Assembly (NCBI RefSeq): GCF_000473205.1
Contig: NZ_KI421507.1
Location: forward strand, 4,139,057 to 4,203,056
Direction: 5' to 3'
DNA length: 64,000 bases
Origin: Pseudophaeobacter arcticus DSM 23566
GTDB taxonomy: Bacteria > Pseudomonadota > Alphaproteobacteria > Rhodobacterales > Rhodobacteraceae
This document shows, piece by piece, positions 26,607-37,339 of the stretch. Numbering within the stretch: the first letter of the stretch is position 1; the number at the start of each line of letters is the position of its first letter. The notes below the pieces were generated by a model. That model searched no databases. It was not told the origin of the DNA and was given only the letters and a program-made list of their open reading frames with translations. The translations under genes and the position numbers were made by a program.

Positions 26607-27192
26607 GACAGGCCACCGAGATCCAGCGGGCCATTTGGCCGTCCAGGCCTTTGCCCTGGCCAAAGGCGCAGTTCACCACCGTAAATCCGGTGGTTGTGAG
26701 CAGATCTTTCAATTCGTCTTCCTCGTAGTAGGTATAGAGCCGCCCAAGGGCGTCGCGGGCCTCGCCTTTACCCAGTTTGAGGGCGATATAAAAGACGCCA
26801 CCGGGTTTTAGGCTGCGCTTGAGTGCTGCCAGATGTTTCGTGAAGGCAGCGCGCGGCGCATGAAGCAGGCTGAAATTGGCCCAGATGCCATCATAGACCT
26901 TGTCTGCGGAGATCTCGTCAAAGGTTGCCTGCCAGGCGGTGACCCCTTCAAGCGCGTTGGCCAGCGCCACCATTTCGGTTGAGGCATCCATCGCATCGGC
27001 GCGCAGGCCCTCTGCGACCATCACCGCAGCCGAGGTGCCCGGTCCACAGCCCAGATCCAAGACCCGCCCACCGCGGGGGCAGGCCGCGATAAAGCTGTGC
27101 AGCCGCGGATCCTGGAGCAGGTGCTCGCGGTTCTGCGCTGCATAGTCTGCCGCCTTGTCGTCATAGATGCGGAGAGTTTCTGCGTCGCTCAT
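26599..27192 (-). CDS. Class I SAM-dependent methyltransferase
   Basis: The 197-residue protein has a Rossmann methyltransferase core with motif [16 protein letters not shown] (~40-54), an acidic residue after strand 2 (LRADAMDAS) and motif IV/post regions [14 protein letters not shown]. The substrate is not evident; such short enzymes may methylate small molecules. Its stop lies within the rnhA start, suggesting coupling. The LysE-type exporter gene ends 44 bp upstream on the same strand. Confidence 0.85.
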   Translation of the reverse strand: MSDAETLRIYDDKAADYAAQNREHLLQDPRLHSFIAACPRGGRVLDLGCGPGTSAAVMVAEGLRADAMDASTEMVALANALEGVTAWQATFDEISADKVYDGIWANFSLLHAPRAAFTKHLAALKRSLKPGGVFYIALKLGKGEARDALGRLYTYYEEDELKDLLTTTGFTVVNCAFGQGKGLDGQMARWISVACHG

Positions 27193-27236
27193 CGAAGGCC
27201 TTACCTATGGGGGTATTGGGAGGAGGGCGGTGGCGT

Positions 27237-27851
27237 TCAGGCGCGTTCAATGGCCAGTCGCGCGGCAAGGGCGGCAAAAATGCCTGCAAAGCCCCGGTTG
27301 AGCCATTTCACCACGGTTTCCGAGCCCAGAACAAAATGCCGCGCCTGGGCTGCAAAATATCCGTAGAGCACAAAAACCACAAAGGTAAGCCCCATGAACA
27401 CCGCGCCCAGCACGGCCATCTCATAGGTGGCATGCGTAGGATCGCCTGTCAGGAAGGGCGGCAACAGGGCCAGGAAAAACACCGAAAGCTTGGGGTTGAG
27501 GATATTGATCAGAGCGCCCCGTTGGGCAATGCGCAAAGCGGGCTGCGGTTTGGTCTCCGAAGAAATGGTCAGGGCACCACCGGAGCGCAGGGCCTGCCAG
27601 GCCAGATAGAGCAGGTAAAGCACCCCAAGCATTTTGACGATTTGGAAAAGCAGCGCGGAACTGTGCAGCACGGCCGCCAGCCCCAGCGTCGCGGCAGCGA
27701 GATGTGGCAGGATACCAAGGGTGCAGCCCAAAGCGGCCCAGACCGCTGACCGCGCCCCCTGACCAAGTCCCAGCGCCAGCGTATACAGAACCCCGGTTCC
27801 GGGAGCCAGAACGACAACAATTGCGGTGATGAGAAATTGCATGGAAATCAT
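27237..27851 (-). CDS. LysE/RhtB family amino-acid exporter
   Basis: From ATG 27851 (GAAAGGG site) the protein has 204 residues and about six membrane helices. APGTGVLYTLALGLGQGARSA near the N-terminus and ALINILNPKLSVFF in the centre are the RhtB/LysE hallmarks. Members export amino acids such as homoserine, threonine or lysine. The substrate cannot be predicted here. Confidence 0.88.
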   Translation of the reverse strand: MISMQFLITAIVVVLAPGTGVLYTLALGLGQGARSAVWAALGCTLGILPHLAAATLGLAAVLHSSALLFQIVKMLGVLYLLYLAWQALRSGGALTISSETKPQPALRIAQRGALINILNPKLSVFFLALLPPFLTGDPTHATYEMAVLGAVFMGLTFVVFVLYGYFAAQARHFVLGSETVVKWLNRGFAGIFAALAARLAIERA

Positions 27852-27927
27852 AGGCTGGCCCTTTCGGCAGGATTTCAGATCTGATCTGAAGTCATAGCCT
27901 AAGAGCAAGCGCGCGCGCCGTAAACAG

Positions 27928-27953
27928 CCAGAGCCGCCGCAAGCTGGCTCTGG
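27928..27953 (-). terminator. Hairpin after ispH, possible terminator
   Basis: CCAGAGCC (27928-27935) pairs with GGCTCTGG (27946-27953). On the minus strand it lies about 35 bases after the ispH stop and is followed by only a short T run. Confidence 0.45.
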
Positions 27954-27987
27954 TCACAGCTATCAGGCTGCTGTTATCAGACCACTG

Positions 27988-28962
27988 TCATGCTGAGGTT
28001 TCGGCCACTTTGTCGGCGGGGTGGCGCAGCACTCGCGGGACTTTGAACTCGACACGTTCCACGGCGGTTTCGACCACCTCAACCGTGACATCATAACGGG
28101 CGCGAAAGGCGTCGATGACCTCATTGACCAACAGCTCAGGCGCTGAGGCACCGGCGGTGATGGCAATGCTTGAGATCCCCTCCAGGGCGCGCCAGTCGAT
28201 GTTTTCCGCCCGCTGCACCAGCTGGGCATATTTGCAGCCCGCTTTTGACCCGACTTCGACCAGGCGGCGTGAATTTGACGAATTGGGCGCGCCCACAACC
28301 AGCATGGCATCCGATTTTGGAGCAACGGCCTTAACCGCCTCCTGCCGGTTTGTGGTGGCGTAGCAGATGTCTTCTTTGTGCGGGCCGACGATGGCCGGAA
28401 AACGCGCTTCCAGCGCCGCAACGATGCCTTTGGTGTCATCCACCGACAGGGTGGTCTGGGTGACATAGGCCAGTTGCTCAGGGTCGCGCACCTGCACCTC
28501 AGCCACATCTTCGGGGGTTTCCACCAAAATGACCTCACCCTCGGGCAATTGCCCCATGGTGCCGATGGTTTCGGGATGGCCCTTGTGGCCGATCATGATC
28601 ATCTGCAGCCCCTGTTCGGCATGGCGCTGCGCCTCGATATGGACCTTGCTGACCAGCGGGCAGGTGGCATCGACATAGACCATCTGGCGCGCCTCAGCGG
28701 CTGCGGGCACCGATTTTGGCACCCCATGAGCCGAGAAAATCACCGGGCGGTCCTGGGGGCATTCTTCCAGCTCTTCGACAAAAATGGCGCCCTTGGCCCG
28801 CAGCCCATCCACTACAAATTTGTTGTGAACGATCTCGTGGCGCACATAGACCGGAGCGCCCCATTTTTCGAGCGCCAGTTCTACAATCTTTATGGCGCGA
28901 TCAACGCCGGCACAAAAGCCGCGTGGCGCAGCCAGATACAGTGTCAGGGCAGGTTTGGTCAT
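27988..28962 (-). CDS. ispH: 4-hydroxy-3-methylbut-2-enyl diphosphate reductase
   Basis: The 324-residue iron-sulfur enzyme makes IPP and DMAPP in the last step of the MEP isoprenoid pathway. The three cluster cysteines are Cys17 in [12 protein letters not shown], one in [11 protein letters not shown] and one in [35 protein letters not shown] and [10 protein letters not shown] are also intact. There is a C-terminal extension of about 10 residues relative to the E. coli enzyme. A GGAG site precedes ATG 28962. Confidence 0.97.
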   Translation of the reverse strand: MTKPALTLYLAAPRGFCAGVDRAIKIVELALEKWGAPVYVRHEIVHNKFVVDGLRAKGAIFVEELEECPQDRPVIFSAHGVPKSVPAAAEARQMVYVDATCPLVSKVHIEAQRHAEQGLQMIMIGHKGHPETIGTMGQLPEGEVILVETPEDVAEVQVRDPEQLAYVTQTTLSVDDTKGIVAALEARFPAIVGPHKEDICYATTNRQEAVKAVAPKSDAMLVVGAPNSSNSRRLVEVGSKAGCKYAQLVQRAENIDWRALEGISSIAITAGASAPELLVNEVIDAFRARYDVTVEVVETAVERVEFKVPRVLRHPADKVAETSA

Positions 28963-29261
28963 CGGCGTCTCCTTAACGGCAGAAGTAAGGCTTTGCCGGG
29001 CGGAGGTCCAGCCTGATGAGCCGACCTGAAGAAACGACGGGGCACGGCTCCAGCACTTGGAGGGCAGCGAGGGGCACTGCCGCAGCGCTGTCCACAGTTC
29101 CGGGCTATTTCAACAGGGAACAAAACTATGAAAAAAGGAATATGTTAACTGATCTGTTGCATGTTCGGGGCAATGGGGTGTGGTCCTGTACCAAAAGGGA
29201 GGGGCTACGCGCGATGCCCTTTGGGGGGTTGAGCAGTATGTAATGCTGGTCGGGTAGAGGA

Positions 29262-31493
29262 TTGAAAAGCGCTGTGAACGATAAATCGAGCCAACCCGAA
29301 TACCTTCCTTGGGATGAAGAGAGCGATTTTGTGGCCCAGCAATACGCGGTCACCATGGGGCGCCGGTTTCGCACCGTAAGCGTCACCTGTAACCTCGTCG
29401 TGGTTCTGGGCCTCCTGTGGATCGTTTTGGGCGTTTTCATAAATGCGCCGAGCATGGTGATCATCTCAGCCATTGCAATTGTTGGCTCGATTGCCGCGAG
29501 CCTGCTATTGAAAACGGAATACACGCTTTTGGCCCGCCTTCTATGGTATTTTACGGGCTGGGCTGCGGTCATGGGATCTGTTTTTACCATGCCCCCCGAA
29601 AGCTATATCGAACTGTTTTTTGTAGTCCTTCTCGGTGGGCCCTTTATGACGTTTTCGATGCGTCGCGAAAAGGCGATGATCGTTACACTGCTGGGCATTG
29701 TCTTTGGCAGCTGGCTGATGTTCCGGTTTCTCGGGAGTGACTATTTTGGCCCGCCACTCGTAGAGGTGGCGATTCCCACCAGCTATCTCACTGGCGGTGT
29801 TTTGGTCACGGTTTTTGCCGTCCTTGTTGTCGAAATGATGGCCTTTGGCGAGCTGGCCGAAAGCTATAGTGACGATCTGTTGCGGGCCCACCAAAAGGAA
29901 AGCCAGGCGAATCACGCCAAAAGCGAGTTCCTTGCCGCCATGAGCCATGAAATCCGCACGCCAATGAACGGGGTGCTTGGTATGGTTGAGGTGCTTGAAA
30001 GAACGGAACTTACCCCGGAACAACGGCGCATTCTGCACACCATTCAAGATTCGTCGACCTCGCTGCTGTGGATCATTGACGACATCCTGGACGTCTCCCG
30101 TATCGAGGCTGGCAAGATGGAGTTGTTCGAAGCGCCAATGCGGCTGTTGCCGCTGATCGAGGGGGCGACAGCAACGCTGCGGCCCTATGCCAGCCAGATG
30201 GATGTGGATCTGTCCCTGGCGGTGCAGTCGGATCTGCCGGATACGCTCAAAGGCGATGCAGGCCGCGTGCGTCAGATTCTGCTCAACCTCATCGGCAATG
30301 CGATCAAGTTTTCTGAACCACTGCCCGACGAGACTGCTGGGCGGGTGCGGTTGCGTGTTGAGATATGTGAGCCCGGCTGGATTGATTTTGTCGTCGAAGA
30401 CAACGGCATCGGTATTGAACCGGAGGTCCAGGAGGCGATCTTTGCACCCTTTGAGCGCTCTGCAGTGGTGGCAAAACGCATGATCAAGGGCAATGGCCTG
30501 GGATTGACGATTGTACAGCAACTGGTCTCCAAGATGGGAGGTACAGTTTCGGTGGACAGCACCCTGGGGGAGGGCAGTACCTTCACGGTACGGCTACCTG
30601 TTCTGGAACCCTCCGGGCCGATCAAGGGGCCCAGGTTGGCGGGGACAAAAGTTGTGGCGATGCTGCCAGAGCAGGGGCGGGATTGTAACTGGCCCACCTA
30701 TGTATTGGCTGCGGATTGTGACCTCAAATGGGTGGCCAGCCGGGAAGAGTTTCTTGCCCTCGCCCGCTTGGCCGGCCGGGAGTCCATTTTTGTTCTGCCC
30801 GAAGAGACCGCAGATGATCACCTGTCCAGCTGGTGCCGCACCCGGATTGAAAAAGAACTTCCAGACCTGAAAGTTCTTGAGTTCAAATCCTGCGCAGACA
30901 TGCAGAAGTTCAGCTCAAACAACCGATGGGCCGTGGTGCAGTCCGGGCCGGTCCTGCCCAGCGAGCTGTGGGAGGCCCTTGAAAGCCTGGTTGGCTATAG
31001 CAACAAAGAGCCCAAAGAGCCCAAAGCCCGCCCAGGGACCAAGGGTCGTTCCGCCGCGTTGAACAAGACGGGGGGGCGGATTTTGGTGGCTGAGGACAAT
31101 GAAATCAACCGCGCCGTCATTGAGAGCCAGCTGGCCCTGCTGGGGTGCACGGTGACGATGACACGTGACGGGGCAGAATGTCTTTCGGCCTGGCAGAACG
31201 GTCAATTTGATATGGTCTTGGCGGATTGCCAGATGCCGGTCATGGATGGGTTTGAGCTGACCCGCGCCATTCGCCAGATCGAAACCGAACGGGGGCTGCG
31301 CCATACGCCGATAGTCGCGGTGACGGCAAATGCTCTGGAGGGTGAGATTGGAAAATGCCTGGCAGAGGGAATGGATGCCTTTGTCTCCAAGCCCGTGACA
31401 ATTGCCGGTTTGGAAGCTGTGATCCGTCAGCAATTACCGGCCTCCGTTGTCAGCGCCGAAACCCGGAGATGGGCTGCTGCGCAGCGCAGTTAG
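29262..31493 (+). CDS. Hybrid sensor histidine kinase/response regulator
   Basis: The 743-residue protein (TTG 29262; a GTG at 29274 is possible, neither with a good ribosome site) has about six N-terminal membrane helices (~35-195) and no obvious periplasmic domain. A HisKA domain with His229 in [15 protein letters not shown] follows, then HATPase_c ([38 protein letters not shown]). Residues ~455-590 look like a degenerate receiver without the phospho-Asp, and a true receiver with Asp655 in [14 protein letters not shown] ends the protein. No response regulator or HPt gene is adjacent, so the partner is unknown. A hairpin terminator follows at 31608. Confidence 0.9.
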   Translation: MKSAVNDKSSQPEYLPWDEESDFVAQQYAVTMGRRFRTVSVTCNLVVVLGLLWIVLGVFINAPSMVIISAIAIVGSIAASLLLKTEYTLLARLLWYFTGWAAVMGSVFTMPPESYIELFFVVLLGGPFMTFSMRREKAMIVTLLGIVFGSWLMFRFLGSDYFGPPLVEVAIPTSYLTGGVLVTVFAVLVVEMMAFGELAESYSDDLLRAHQKESQANHAKSEFLAAMSHEIRTPMNGVLGMVEVLERTELTPEQRRILHTIQDSSTSLLWIIDDILDVSRIEAGKMELFEAPMRLLPLIEGATATLRPYASQMDVDLSLAVQSDLPDTLKGDAGRVRQILLNLIGNAIKFSEPLPDETAGRVRLRVEICEPGWIDFVVEDNGIGIEPEVQEAIFAPFERSAVVAKRMIKGNGLGLTIVQQLVSKMGGTVSVDSTLGEGSTFTVRLPVLEPSGPIKGPRLAGTKVVAMLPEQGRDCNWPTYVLAADCDLKWVASREEFLALARLAGRESIFVLPEETADDHLSSWCRTRIEKELPDLKVLEFKSCADMQKFSSNNRWAVVQSGPVLPSELWEALESLVGYSNKEPKEPKARPGTKGRSAALNKTGGRILVAEDNEINRAVIESQLALLGCTVTMTRDGAECLSAWQNGQFDMVLADCQMPVMDGFELTRAIRQIETERGLRHTPIVAVTANALEGEIGKCLAEGMDAFVSKPVTIAGLEAVIRQQLPASVVSAETRRWAAAQRS

Positions 31494-31845
31494 GGGCTCG
31501 GGCTGCGGACTGCCAGGGCAGGTAGGGTGTACGGGGCAAATCAGGCGGAATACCGAGCAGGGAGAACAAGGGGATATCAGGCAGGAGAGTGGACTGAGCA
31601 GGAGGGGTTCAAAACGGGCTGAGTGAGTGGCTGCCCGTTTTGAACGACTGTTTTACCTACTGTTTTTTGATCAACTGCTAGAGGCTGCCAGTTTGGAGAG
31701 GCCCGGGAACAGGTGATCACTGCTTTTGACAGGGAGGTTTTGACGCTTAGTCCTGCTTTGAGCGCCCGGGCCAGACTTATCCGGCAGGCCGCCAGGCAAT
31801 GAAACCAGTGTGTCCCAACTGCAGGACACGCCGGAGCGCGTTTCT
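31494..31845. other. Intergenic gap between convergent genes
   Basis: This 352-base stretch holds the hairpin described at 31608-31648. The rest has no frame with coding character, no tRNA-like cloverleaf and no repeat that I can see. Confidence 0.5.
31608..31648 (+). terminator. Hairpin terminator of the hybrid kinase gene
   Basis: A perfect 12-bp stem TTCAAAACGGGC (31608-31619) / GCCCGTTTTGAA (31633-31644) is followed by CGACTGTTTT. Its A/T ends make it usable on both strands between convergent genes. Confidence 0.75.
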
Positions 31846-32418
31846 TTAGCCCTCAACTGCAGAGACTGACCTTGTGTCAGCGGGATGCTCTCGCGGGGGG
31901 CGCCCAATGACATCTTTCAGCTCTTCCAACTCGATGAAGTTGTCAGCCTGACGCCGCAGTTCATCAGAGATCATAGGCGGCTGGCTGCGAATGGTGGAAA
32001 CGACAGAGACGCGAACGCCCTGACGCTGCAAGCTGGCAATCAGCGGGCGGAAATCGCCATCGCCTGAAAACAGAACGATGTGGTCAACGCGTGGGGCCAG
32101 TTCCATGGCATCCACAGCAAGTTCGATGTCCATGTTGCCTTTGACTTTGCGGCGGCCCATGCTGTCGGTGTATTCCTTGGCCGGTTTGGTCACCATGGTG
32201 AAGCCATTGTAATGCAGCCAGTCAACAAGGGGGCGGATGGGGGAATACTCATCATTTTCCAGCAGCGCCGTATAATAAAAGGCCCGCAAGAGCTTTCCGC
32301 GACGCATGAATTCCTGTCGCAAAAGCTTGTAGTCGATATCAAACCCTAACGCCTTGGCTGCGGCGTATAGATTCGAACCGTCTATGAACAGCGCAAGCCG
32401 TTCGTCTTTGTAAAACAT
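31846..32418 (-). CDS. NYN domain protein (LabA/DUF88 family, PIN-like nuclease)
   Basis: The 190-residue protein has the NYN acids expected of PIN-like nucleases: Asp in LALFIDGSNLYAAA, KGNMDIELAVDAME and HIVLFSGDGDFRPL. It resembles the LabA/DUF88 group, whose members are thought to cleave RNA; one cyanobacterial member acts in circadian output. The C-terminal ~25 residues are Arg/Glu/Pro-rich and likely disordered. It lies between the hybrid kinase and folK and is divergent from folK. Confidence 0.9.
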   Translation of the reverse strand: MFYKDERLALFIDGSNLYAAAKALGFDIDYKLLRQEFMRRGKLLRAFYYTALLENDEYSPIRPLVDWLHYNGFTMVTKPAKEYTDSMGRRKVKGNMDIELAVDAMELAPRVDHIVLFSGDGDFRPLIASLQRQGVRVSVVSTIRSQPPMISDELRRQADNFIELEELKDVIGRPPREHPADTRSVSAVEG

Positions 32419-32554
32419 CCTAAAGTGTCCTTCCGGTAAATCCGTTTACGCCAAAAGATCCGTGAGTGAATTGGGGGCGGCGAAACGGGTGGACATATTG
32501 TAAGTACTTTGGCACCTGCTTCAAGTGTACGGTTTTTCCTAAATGAGGTCAAAA

Positions 32555-33136
32555 GTGACCAATCTACGTTCAAAAGCGATCATTTCTTTGGGGGGTAACT
32601 TACCCTTGGGCGAAATGTCGCCACGACAAATACTAATGGCTGCAATGCAGGAAGTTGCTCTCCTTATGGGAGAACAGTGCCAAGTTTCACGCCTTTTTCA
32701 AACCCCTTGTTTTCCAGCCGGGGCCGGGCCTGATTTTGTCAATGCGGCGATGGCGGTTGAAACCGCGCTTGATCCCGAAGCATTATTGCAGTGCTTACAT
32801 AGTGTTGAGCAAAAATTTTCTCGTTTGCGAAAGCAACGCTGGGGGACGCGAACACTGGATCTGGATTTGATTTCTCTGGGCGAGAAAGTGTTTCCTGATC
32901 CTGCTATTCACCAACATTGGCGCGACCTGCCTCTGGAACAACAAATGTCACAAACACCTGATCACCTGATTCTCCCGCATCCTCGGATGCAGGACCGCGC
33001 CTTTGTTCTGGTGCCGATGTGTGACATCTGCCCGGAGTGGCGTCACCCAATTTTGGGGAAAACGGCGGCGGAACTCTGTGCTGCGCTGCCAAAATCGGAT
33101 TTGGAGGCGGTTCTGCCGCTGCAATCCCCGGATTGA
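32555..33136 (+). CDS. folK: 2-amino-4-hydroxy-6-hydroxymethyldihydropteridine diphosphokinase
   Basis: GTG 32555 is preferred over ATG 32543 because a TGAGGT site sits the right distance before it; the product then has 193 residues. HPPK motifs are present: SLGGNLPLGE, the substrate-binding PCFPAGAGPDFVNAAM, RWGTRTLDLDLISLG (with the Mg2+ Asp pair) and LILPHPRMQDRAFVL. It transfers pyrophosphate from ATP to the pterin in folate synthesis. There is a ~15-residue insertion around HQHWRDLPLEQQMSQTPDH before the HPRM motif. Confidence 0.93.
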   Translation: MTNLRSKAIISLGGNLPLGEMSPRQILMAAMQEVALLMGEQCQVSRLFQTPCFPAGAGPDFVNAAMAVETALDPEALLQCLHSVEQKFSRLRKQRWGTRTLDLDLISLGEKVFPDPAIHQHWRDLPLEQQMSQTPDHLILPHPRMQDRAFVLVPMCDICPEWRHPILGKTAAELCAALPKSDLEAVLPLQSPD

Positions 33137-33218
33137 AGCGTTTTCTGCGCTTGTCAACAAAAAGATATGGGCGTAAAAGTCGCTTTTCCGGACCCACACT
33201 GATTTTGGAGAGTCGCCT

Positions 33219-33572
33219 ATGGCCCGCGTAACGGTTGAAGACTGCGTAGATAAAGTACCAAACCGCTTTGAGTTGGTCATGCTGGCGGCCCATCGCGCCC
33301 GCGAAATCGCTGCCGGAGCTGCGCTCACGGTTGATCGCGACAACGACAAGAACCCCGTCGTGTCGCTGCGCGAAATCGCGGATGAGACCCAGCGCGCCGA
33401 TGATCTGCGCGAGCGTCTGATCGAGAGTAATCAAAATCAGATCGAAGTCGATGAGCCCGAAGAAGATTCGATGGCTCTGTTGATGGGGGCCGAAAACGAC
33501 AAACCTGCTGACGACGACATGTCAGAAGAGAAACTGCTGCGTGCTCTCATGGAGGCGCAGGGGCAGGGCTGA
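33219..33572 (+). CDS. rpoZ: RNA polymerase subunit omega
   Basis: The 117-residue protein starts [20 protein letters not shown], and AAHRAREI is the conserved MreX-like helix. The acidic C-terminal tail ([20 protein letters not shown]) is typical for alphaproteobacteria. Omega helps assemble RNA polymerase and forms part of a ppGpp site. The gene precedes the (p)ppGpp synthetase/hydrolase gene by 40 bp, a widely conserved pairing. A GGAGAG site precedes the ATG. Confidence 0.95.
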   Translation: MARVTVEDCVDKVPNRFELVMLAAHRAREIAAGAALTVDRDNDKNPVVSLREIADETQRADDLRERLIESNQNQIEVDEPEEDSMALLMGAENDKPADDDMSEEKLLRALMEAQGQG

Positions 33573-33612
33573 CATCAGCCATAACTCCCAATTTTGAGGC
33601 TGCGGACCGGAT

Positions 33613-35745
33613 ATGATTTCACCAGAAGACCTGATTGCTCTGGTCCGCAACTACAATCCAAAAACCAATGCCGACAAAATCGCCGAGGCCTTTGCCTATG
33701 GCGAAGAGATGCACGCAGGCCAGTTCCGCCACTCGGGTGAACGCTATTTTTCCCACCCCGTAGCGGTTGCCGCCCTGTTGACCGAACAGCGACTGGACGA
33801 TGCCACCATCATCACCGCGCTGCTGCATGACACCATCGAAGACACCAAGGCCTCTTATGAAGAGGTTGTCAGCCGCTTTGGCCTGGAGGTGGCCGAGCTG
33901 GTGGATGGCGTCACCAAACTGACCAATCTGCAACTTTCCAGCCGTGAGACCAAACAGGCGGAGAACTTCCGCAAATTGTTTATGGCGATGTCCAAGGATC
34001 TGCGGGTCATTCTGGTCAAGCTGGCTGATCGGCTGCACAATATGCGCACCATCAAGGCGATGAGGCCGGAAAAGCAGGCGCAGAAGGCCCGCGAAACCAT
34101 GGATATCTATGCGCCGCTTGCGGGCCGCATGGGGATGCAATGGATGCGCGAAGAGCTGGAAGACCTGGCCTTCAAGGTGCTCAACCCCGAGGGCCGCCAG
34201 TCGATCATCCGCCGCTTTGTGACGCTGCAACGGGAAACCGGCGACGTGATCCACCGGATCACCGGCGACATGCGGGTTGAGCTGGAAAAAGCCGGCATCG
34301 AGGCCGAAGTCTTTGGCCGCGCCAAGAAGCCCTATTCGATCTGGCGCAAGATGCAGGCCAAGGATCAGGGCTTTTCGCGTCTGTCAGATATCTATGGCTT
34401 CCGTGTCATCACCCAATGCGAAGAAGACAGCTACAGGGCACTGGGCTGTATTCACCAGCGCTGGCGGGCGGTGCCGGGACGGTTCAAGGACTATATCAGC
34501 CAGCCAAAATCCAACGGCTACCGCTCGATCCATACCACCGTTTCAGGCCGGGACGGCAAACGGGTGGAGGTGCAGATTCGCACCCGTCAGATGCATGATG
34601 TGGCCGAAACCGGCGTTGCGGCCCATTGGTCGTATCGCGATGGCGTGCGCTCGCAGAACCCCTTTGCGGTGGATCCGGCAAAATGGATTGCCTCGCTCAC
34701 GGAACAGTTCGACGCCGAAGAGGACCACGATGAGTTCCTCGAAGCGGTGAAGCTGGAGATGTATTCCGACCAGGTCTTTTGCTTTACGCCAAAAGGCGAT
34801 GTGACCAAGCTGCCCAAGGGCGCCACGCCCATTGATTTTGCCTATGCCATCCACACCCGGATCGGCCACGCCTGCGTTGGCGCTAAGATCGACGGCATTC
34901 GGGTGCCTCTGTGGACCCGCATTCGCAACGGTCAATCGGTCGAGGTCATCACCGCCGAGGGGCAGACGCCCCAGGTGAGCTGGCTGGAGATCGCCACAAC
35001 CGGCAAGGCCCGCACTGCCATCCGCCGTGCCCTGCGCGAGGCGGACCGGGCGCGGTTTGTCAAACTGGGGCGGGAACTTGCGCGCTCTGCCTTTGAGCAT
35101 GTGGGCCGCAAATCCACCGATAAAACACTGGAAACAGCCGCAAGGGCCCTGCGGATCGTCTCGGTGAACGAGTTGTTGGCGCAGCTTGGGGCTGCCGAGA
35201 TTACCGCCCACGATGTGGTGCAGGCGGTCTACCCTGAACTGTCCTCGCAAGATGGCGATGTGATTTCACCCCGTCGTGCCGTTATTGGCCTGGAAGTCGG
35301 CCAGAGTTTTGAACGCGCCCCCTGTTGTCAGCCTCTGCCGGGGGAGCGGATCATTGGCATCACCTACCGGGGCCGCGGCGTTGTTGTCCACACCGCCGAT
35401 TGCGATCGGCTGGGCGAGTTTGAGGAACAGCCGGAACGCTGGGTTGACGTGCATTGGCACAGTGGCACACACCCTGCGGCTTACGGAGTCACCCTGGAGT
35501 TGACCGTCGGCAATGATGCAGGAGTCCTGGGACGAATTTGCACATTGATTGGTGAGAAAAAGGCCAATATTTCCGATCTTGAGTTTTTGGATCGGAAACC
35601 AGACTTTTACCGGCTGATGATAAATGTTGAACTCAGGGATGTGGAGCAGCTGCATTCTCTGATGTTAACATTGGAGGCCGAGAGTGACGTCGCCGAAGTT
35701 GCGCGTTTCCGGGAGAAGCCGGAGAAACGCTTGATTTCGGGCTGA
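33613..35745 (+). CDS. rsh: Bifunctional (p)ppGpp synthetase/hydrolase (RelA/SpoT homologue)
   Basis: The 710-residue alarmone enzyme has an HD hydrolase domain (HSGERYFSHPVAVA, ALLHDTIEDT, LADRLHNMRTI), a synthetase domain (SDIYGFRVI, YISQPKSNGYRSIHTTV, VEVQIRTRQMHDVAE), a TGS domain from ~390 (VFCFTPKGDVTKLPKGATPI) and a C-terminal ACT domain (~640-705). Both active sites look complete, as expected for the only long RSH of an alphaproteobacterium. It follows rpoZ and sets the stringent response. Confidence 0.96.
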   Translation: MISPEDLIALVRNYNPKTNADKIAEAFAYGEEMHAGQFRHSGERYFSHPVAVAALLTEQRLDDATIITALLHDTIEDTKASYEEVVSRFGLEVAELVDGVTKLTNLQLSSRETKQAENFRKLFMAMSKDLRVILVKLADRLHNMRTIKAMRPEKQAQKARETMDIYAPLAGRMGMQWMREELEDLAFKVLNPEGRQSIIRRFVTLQRETGDVIHRITGDMRVELEKAGIEAEVFGRAKKPYSIWRKMQAKDQGFSRLSDIYGFRVITQCEEDSYRALGCIHQRWRAVPGRFKDYISQPKSNGYRSIHTTVSGRDGKRVEVQIRTRQMHDVAETGVAAHWSYRDGVRSQNPFAVDPAKWIASLTEQFDAEEDHDEFLEAVKLEMYSDQVFCFTPKGDVTKLPKGATPIDFAYAIHTRIGHACVGAKIDGIRVPLWTRIRNGQSVEVITAEGQTPQVSWLEIATTGKARTAIRRALREADRARFVKLGRELARSAFEHVGRKSTDKTLETAARALRIVSVNELLAQLGAAEITAHDVVQAVYPELSSQDGDVISPRRAVIGLEVGQSFERAPCCQPLPGERIIGITYRGRGVVVHTADCDRLGEFEEQPERWVDVHWHSGTHPAAYGVTLELTVGNDAGVLGRICTLIGEKKANISDLEFLDRKPDFYRLMINVELRDVEQLHSLMLTLEAESDVAEVARFREKPEKRLISG

Positions 35746-35777
35746 GGCTCGGTTGGAACTAGGAAGGACGCAGGGCT

Positions 35778-36485
35778 TTGGTATTCAGGCGCCGTGATAG
35801 ACGCCCGCTTCATCGAGCGGTCGCGGATTTCATCTGGCCCCGCGGGGGCTGGAAACGGGCATTTCTATACGTAAGGCACCGGGTCCGCCGCCTGCCTGAT
35901 TCGCCCGAACGCATTGCCCGCGGGGTCTGGGCCGGGGTCTTCACCACTTTTACGCCGTTTTATGCCATGCATTTTATCGTCGCGGCACTGATTGCCCGGC
36001 TGATGAACGGCAATATCCTGGCGGCGCTGAGCGGCACCTTCTTTGGCAACCCGCTGACCTATGTGCCGATTGGGGTTGCTGCCCTGCAGACCGGACACTG
36101 GATGCTGGGCACCGAATACGAAGAGGTTGATCGCTCTCTGGTTGGTAAGTTTCTGGATGCGGGCAAAGATTTGAAAGACAATCTCTTTGCGCTGTTTCAC
36201 GACCAGCCGGCTGATTGGCACGGGCTGTCCTTGTTCTACGATGAGGTGTTCTTTCCTTATCTGGTTGGCGGTATTCTGCCCGGTGTCATCACCGCTACCA
36301 TCTGCTACATGATCAGCCTGCCGGTGATCCGCGCCTATCAGCAGCACCGGCGGTCGCGCATCAAGGCCAAGTTTGAGGCGATCAAGAAGCGCGCCGAGAT
36401 GGAAGCCGCCGGGATCTCACCGGTGGTCGAAACCAAAAAGCCCAAACCCAAACTGGCCCTGCCACGGGTGCGCAAGGTGAAATAA
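35778..36485 (+). CDS. DUF2062 domain-containing membrane protein
   Basis: A TTG at 35778 gives 235 residues. The DUF2062 core is recognisable: [25 protein letters not shown], then [26 protein letters not shown], and a last helix pair [19 protein letters not shown]. The tail is strongly basic ([15 protein letters not shown]). The function is unknown, though homologues sit beside ppGpp or cell envelope genes. It follows rsh by 32 bp in the same transcript direction. Confidence 0.88.
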   Translation: MVFRRRDRRPLHRAVADFIWPRGGWKRAFLYVRHRVRRLPDSPERIARGVWAGVFTTFTPFYAMHFIVAALIARLMNGNILAALSGTFFGNPLTYVPIGVAALQTGHWMLGTEYEEVDRSLVGKFLDAGKDLKDNLFALFHDQPADWHGLSLFYDEVFFPYLVGGILPGVITATICYMISLPVIRAYQQHRRSRIKAKFEAIKKRAEMEAAGISPVVETKKPKPKLALPRVRKVK

Positions 36486-36571
36486 CCAGCCACCTCCGCG
36501 CCGGAGGGGTTGCTCTTGGCGGTTTGCGGTCTAATCTCGCGGCAACAGATACTGATCTCGGGATACATGAC

Positions 36572-37321
36572 ATGGCTCAGAACGCATTGCGCTTGGGTGT
36601 GAATATCGACCACGTGGCCACTGTGCGAAATGCGCGTGGCGGCGATAACCCGGATCCGGTCCGGGCTGCAATCCTGGCGCAGAACGCAGGCGCCGATGGC
36701 ATCACCGCCCATCTGCGCGAGGACCGCCGCCATATTGTCGATGCCGATATCGACGGCCTGATGGCGGCCCTGCGCATCCCGCTGAATTTCGAGATGGCGG
36801 CAACGCCGGAAATGCAGGCCATCGCCCTGCGCCACAAACCCCATGCGGTCTGCCTGGTGCCGGAAAAACGCGAAGAGCGCACCACCGAGGGGGGGCTGGA
36901 TGTGGCGGGCAATGACAATGCGCTTGCGGACTATATCGCGCCTCTGTGCCAGGCAGGCAGCCGGGTGTCGATGTTCATCGGCGCCGAGAAGTCGCAGGTC
37001 GAGGCTAGCCACCGGATTGGTGCGCCGGTGATCGAATTGCACGCCGGAGCCTATGCCGACGCCTGGGCTGAAGGACGCTGGGATGTGCGTGATGCGGAAC
37101 TGGCCAAGATCACCGAAATGGCCGCCTATGCCACGGATCTGGGGCTGGAGGTGCATGTGGGGCACGGTCTGACCTATGACAGCGTTGGCCCGATTGCCGC
37201 CCTGCCCGAGGTCAAGGAGCTCAATATCGGCCATTTTCTGATGGGAGAGGCGATGTTTGTTGGCCTGCCCGCCGCCCTGGCCGAAATGCGCCGTCAGATG
37301 GATCTGGCACGCCAGGGATAA
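36572..37321 (+). CDS. pdxJ: Pyridoxine 5'-phosphate synthase
   Basis: From ATG 36572 the 249-residue TIM barrel has [17 protein letters not shown] (phosphate/substrate Asp-His), the general-base [12 protein letters not shown], the catalytic Glu in [10 protein letters not shown] and HAGHGL-type [11 protein letters not shown] near the end. It condenses 1-deoxyxylulose 5-phosphate with 3-amino-2-oxopropyl phosphate to PNP, the last ring-forming step of DXP-dependent vitamin B6 synthesis. It sits in the long rpoZ-to-recO run. Confidence 0.96.
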   Translation: MAQNALRLGVNIDHVATVRNARGGDNPDPVRAAILAQNAGADGITAHLREDRRHIVDADIDGLMAALRIPLNFEMAATPEMQAIALRHKPHAVCLVPEKREERTTEGGLDVAGNDNALADYIAPLCQAGSRVSMFIGAEKSQVEASHRIGAPVIELHAGAYADAWAEGRWDVRDAELAKITEMAAYATDLGLEVHVGHGLTYDSVGPIAALPEVKELNIGHFLMGEAMFVGLPAALAEMRRQMDLARQG

Positions 37322-37339
37322 GATTTGGGGGTAAACACC

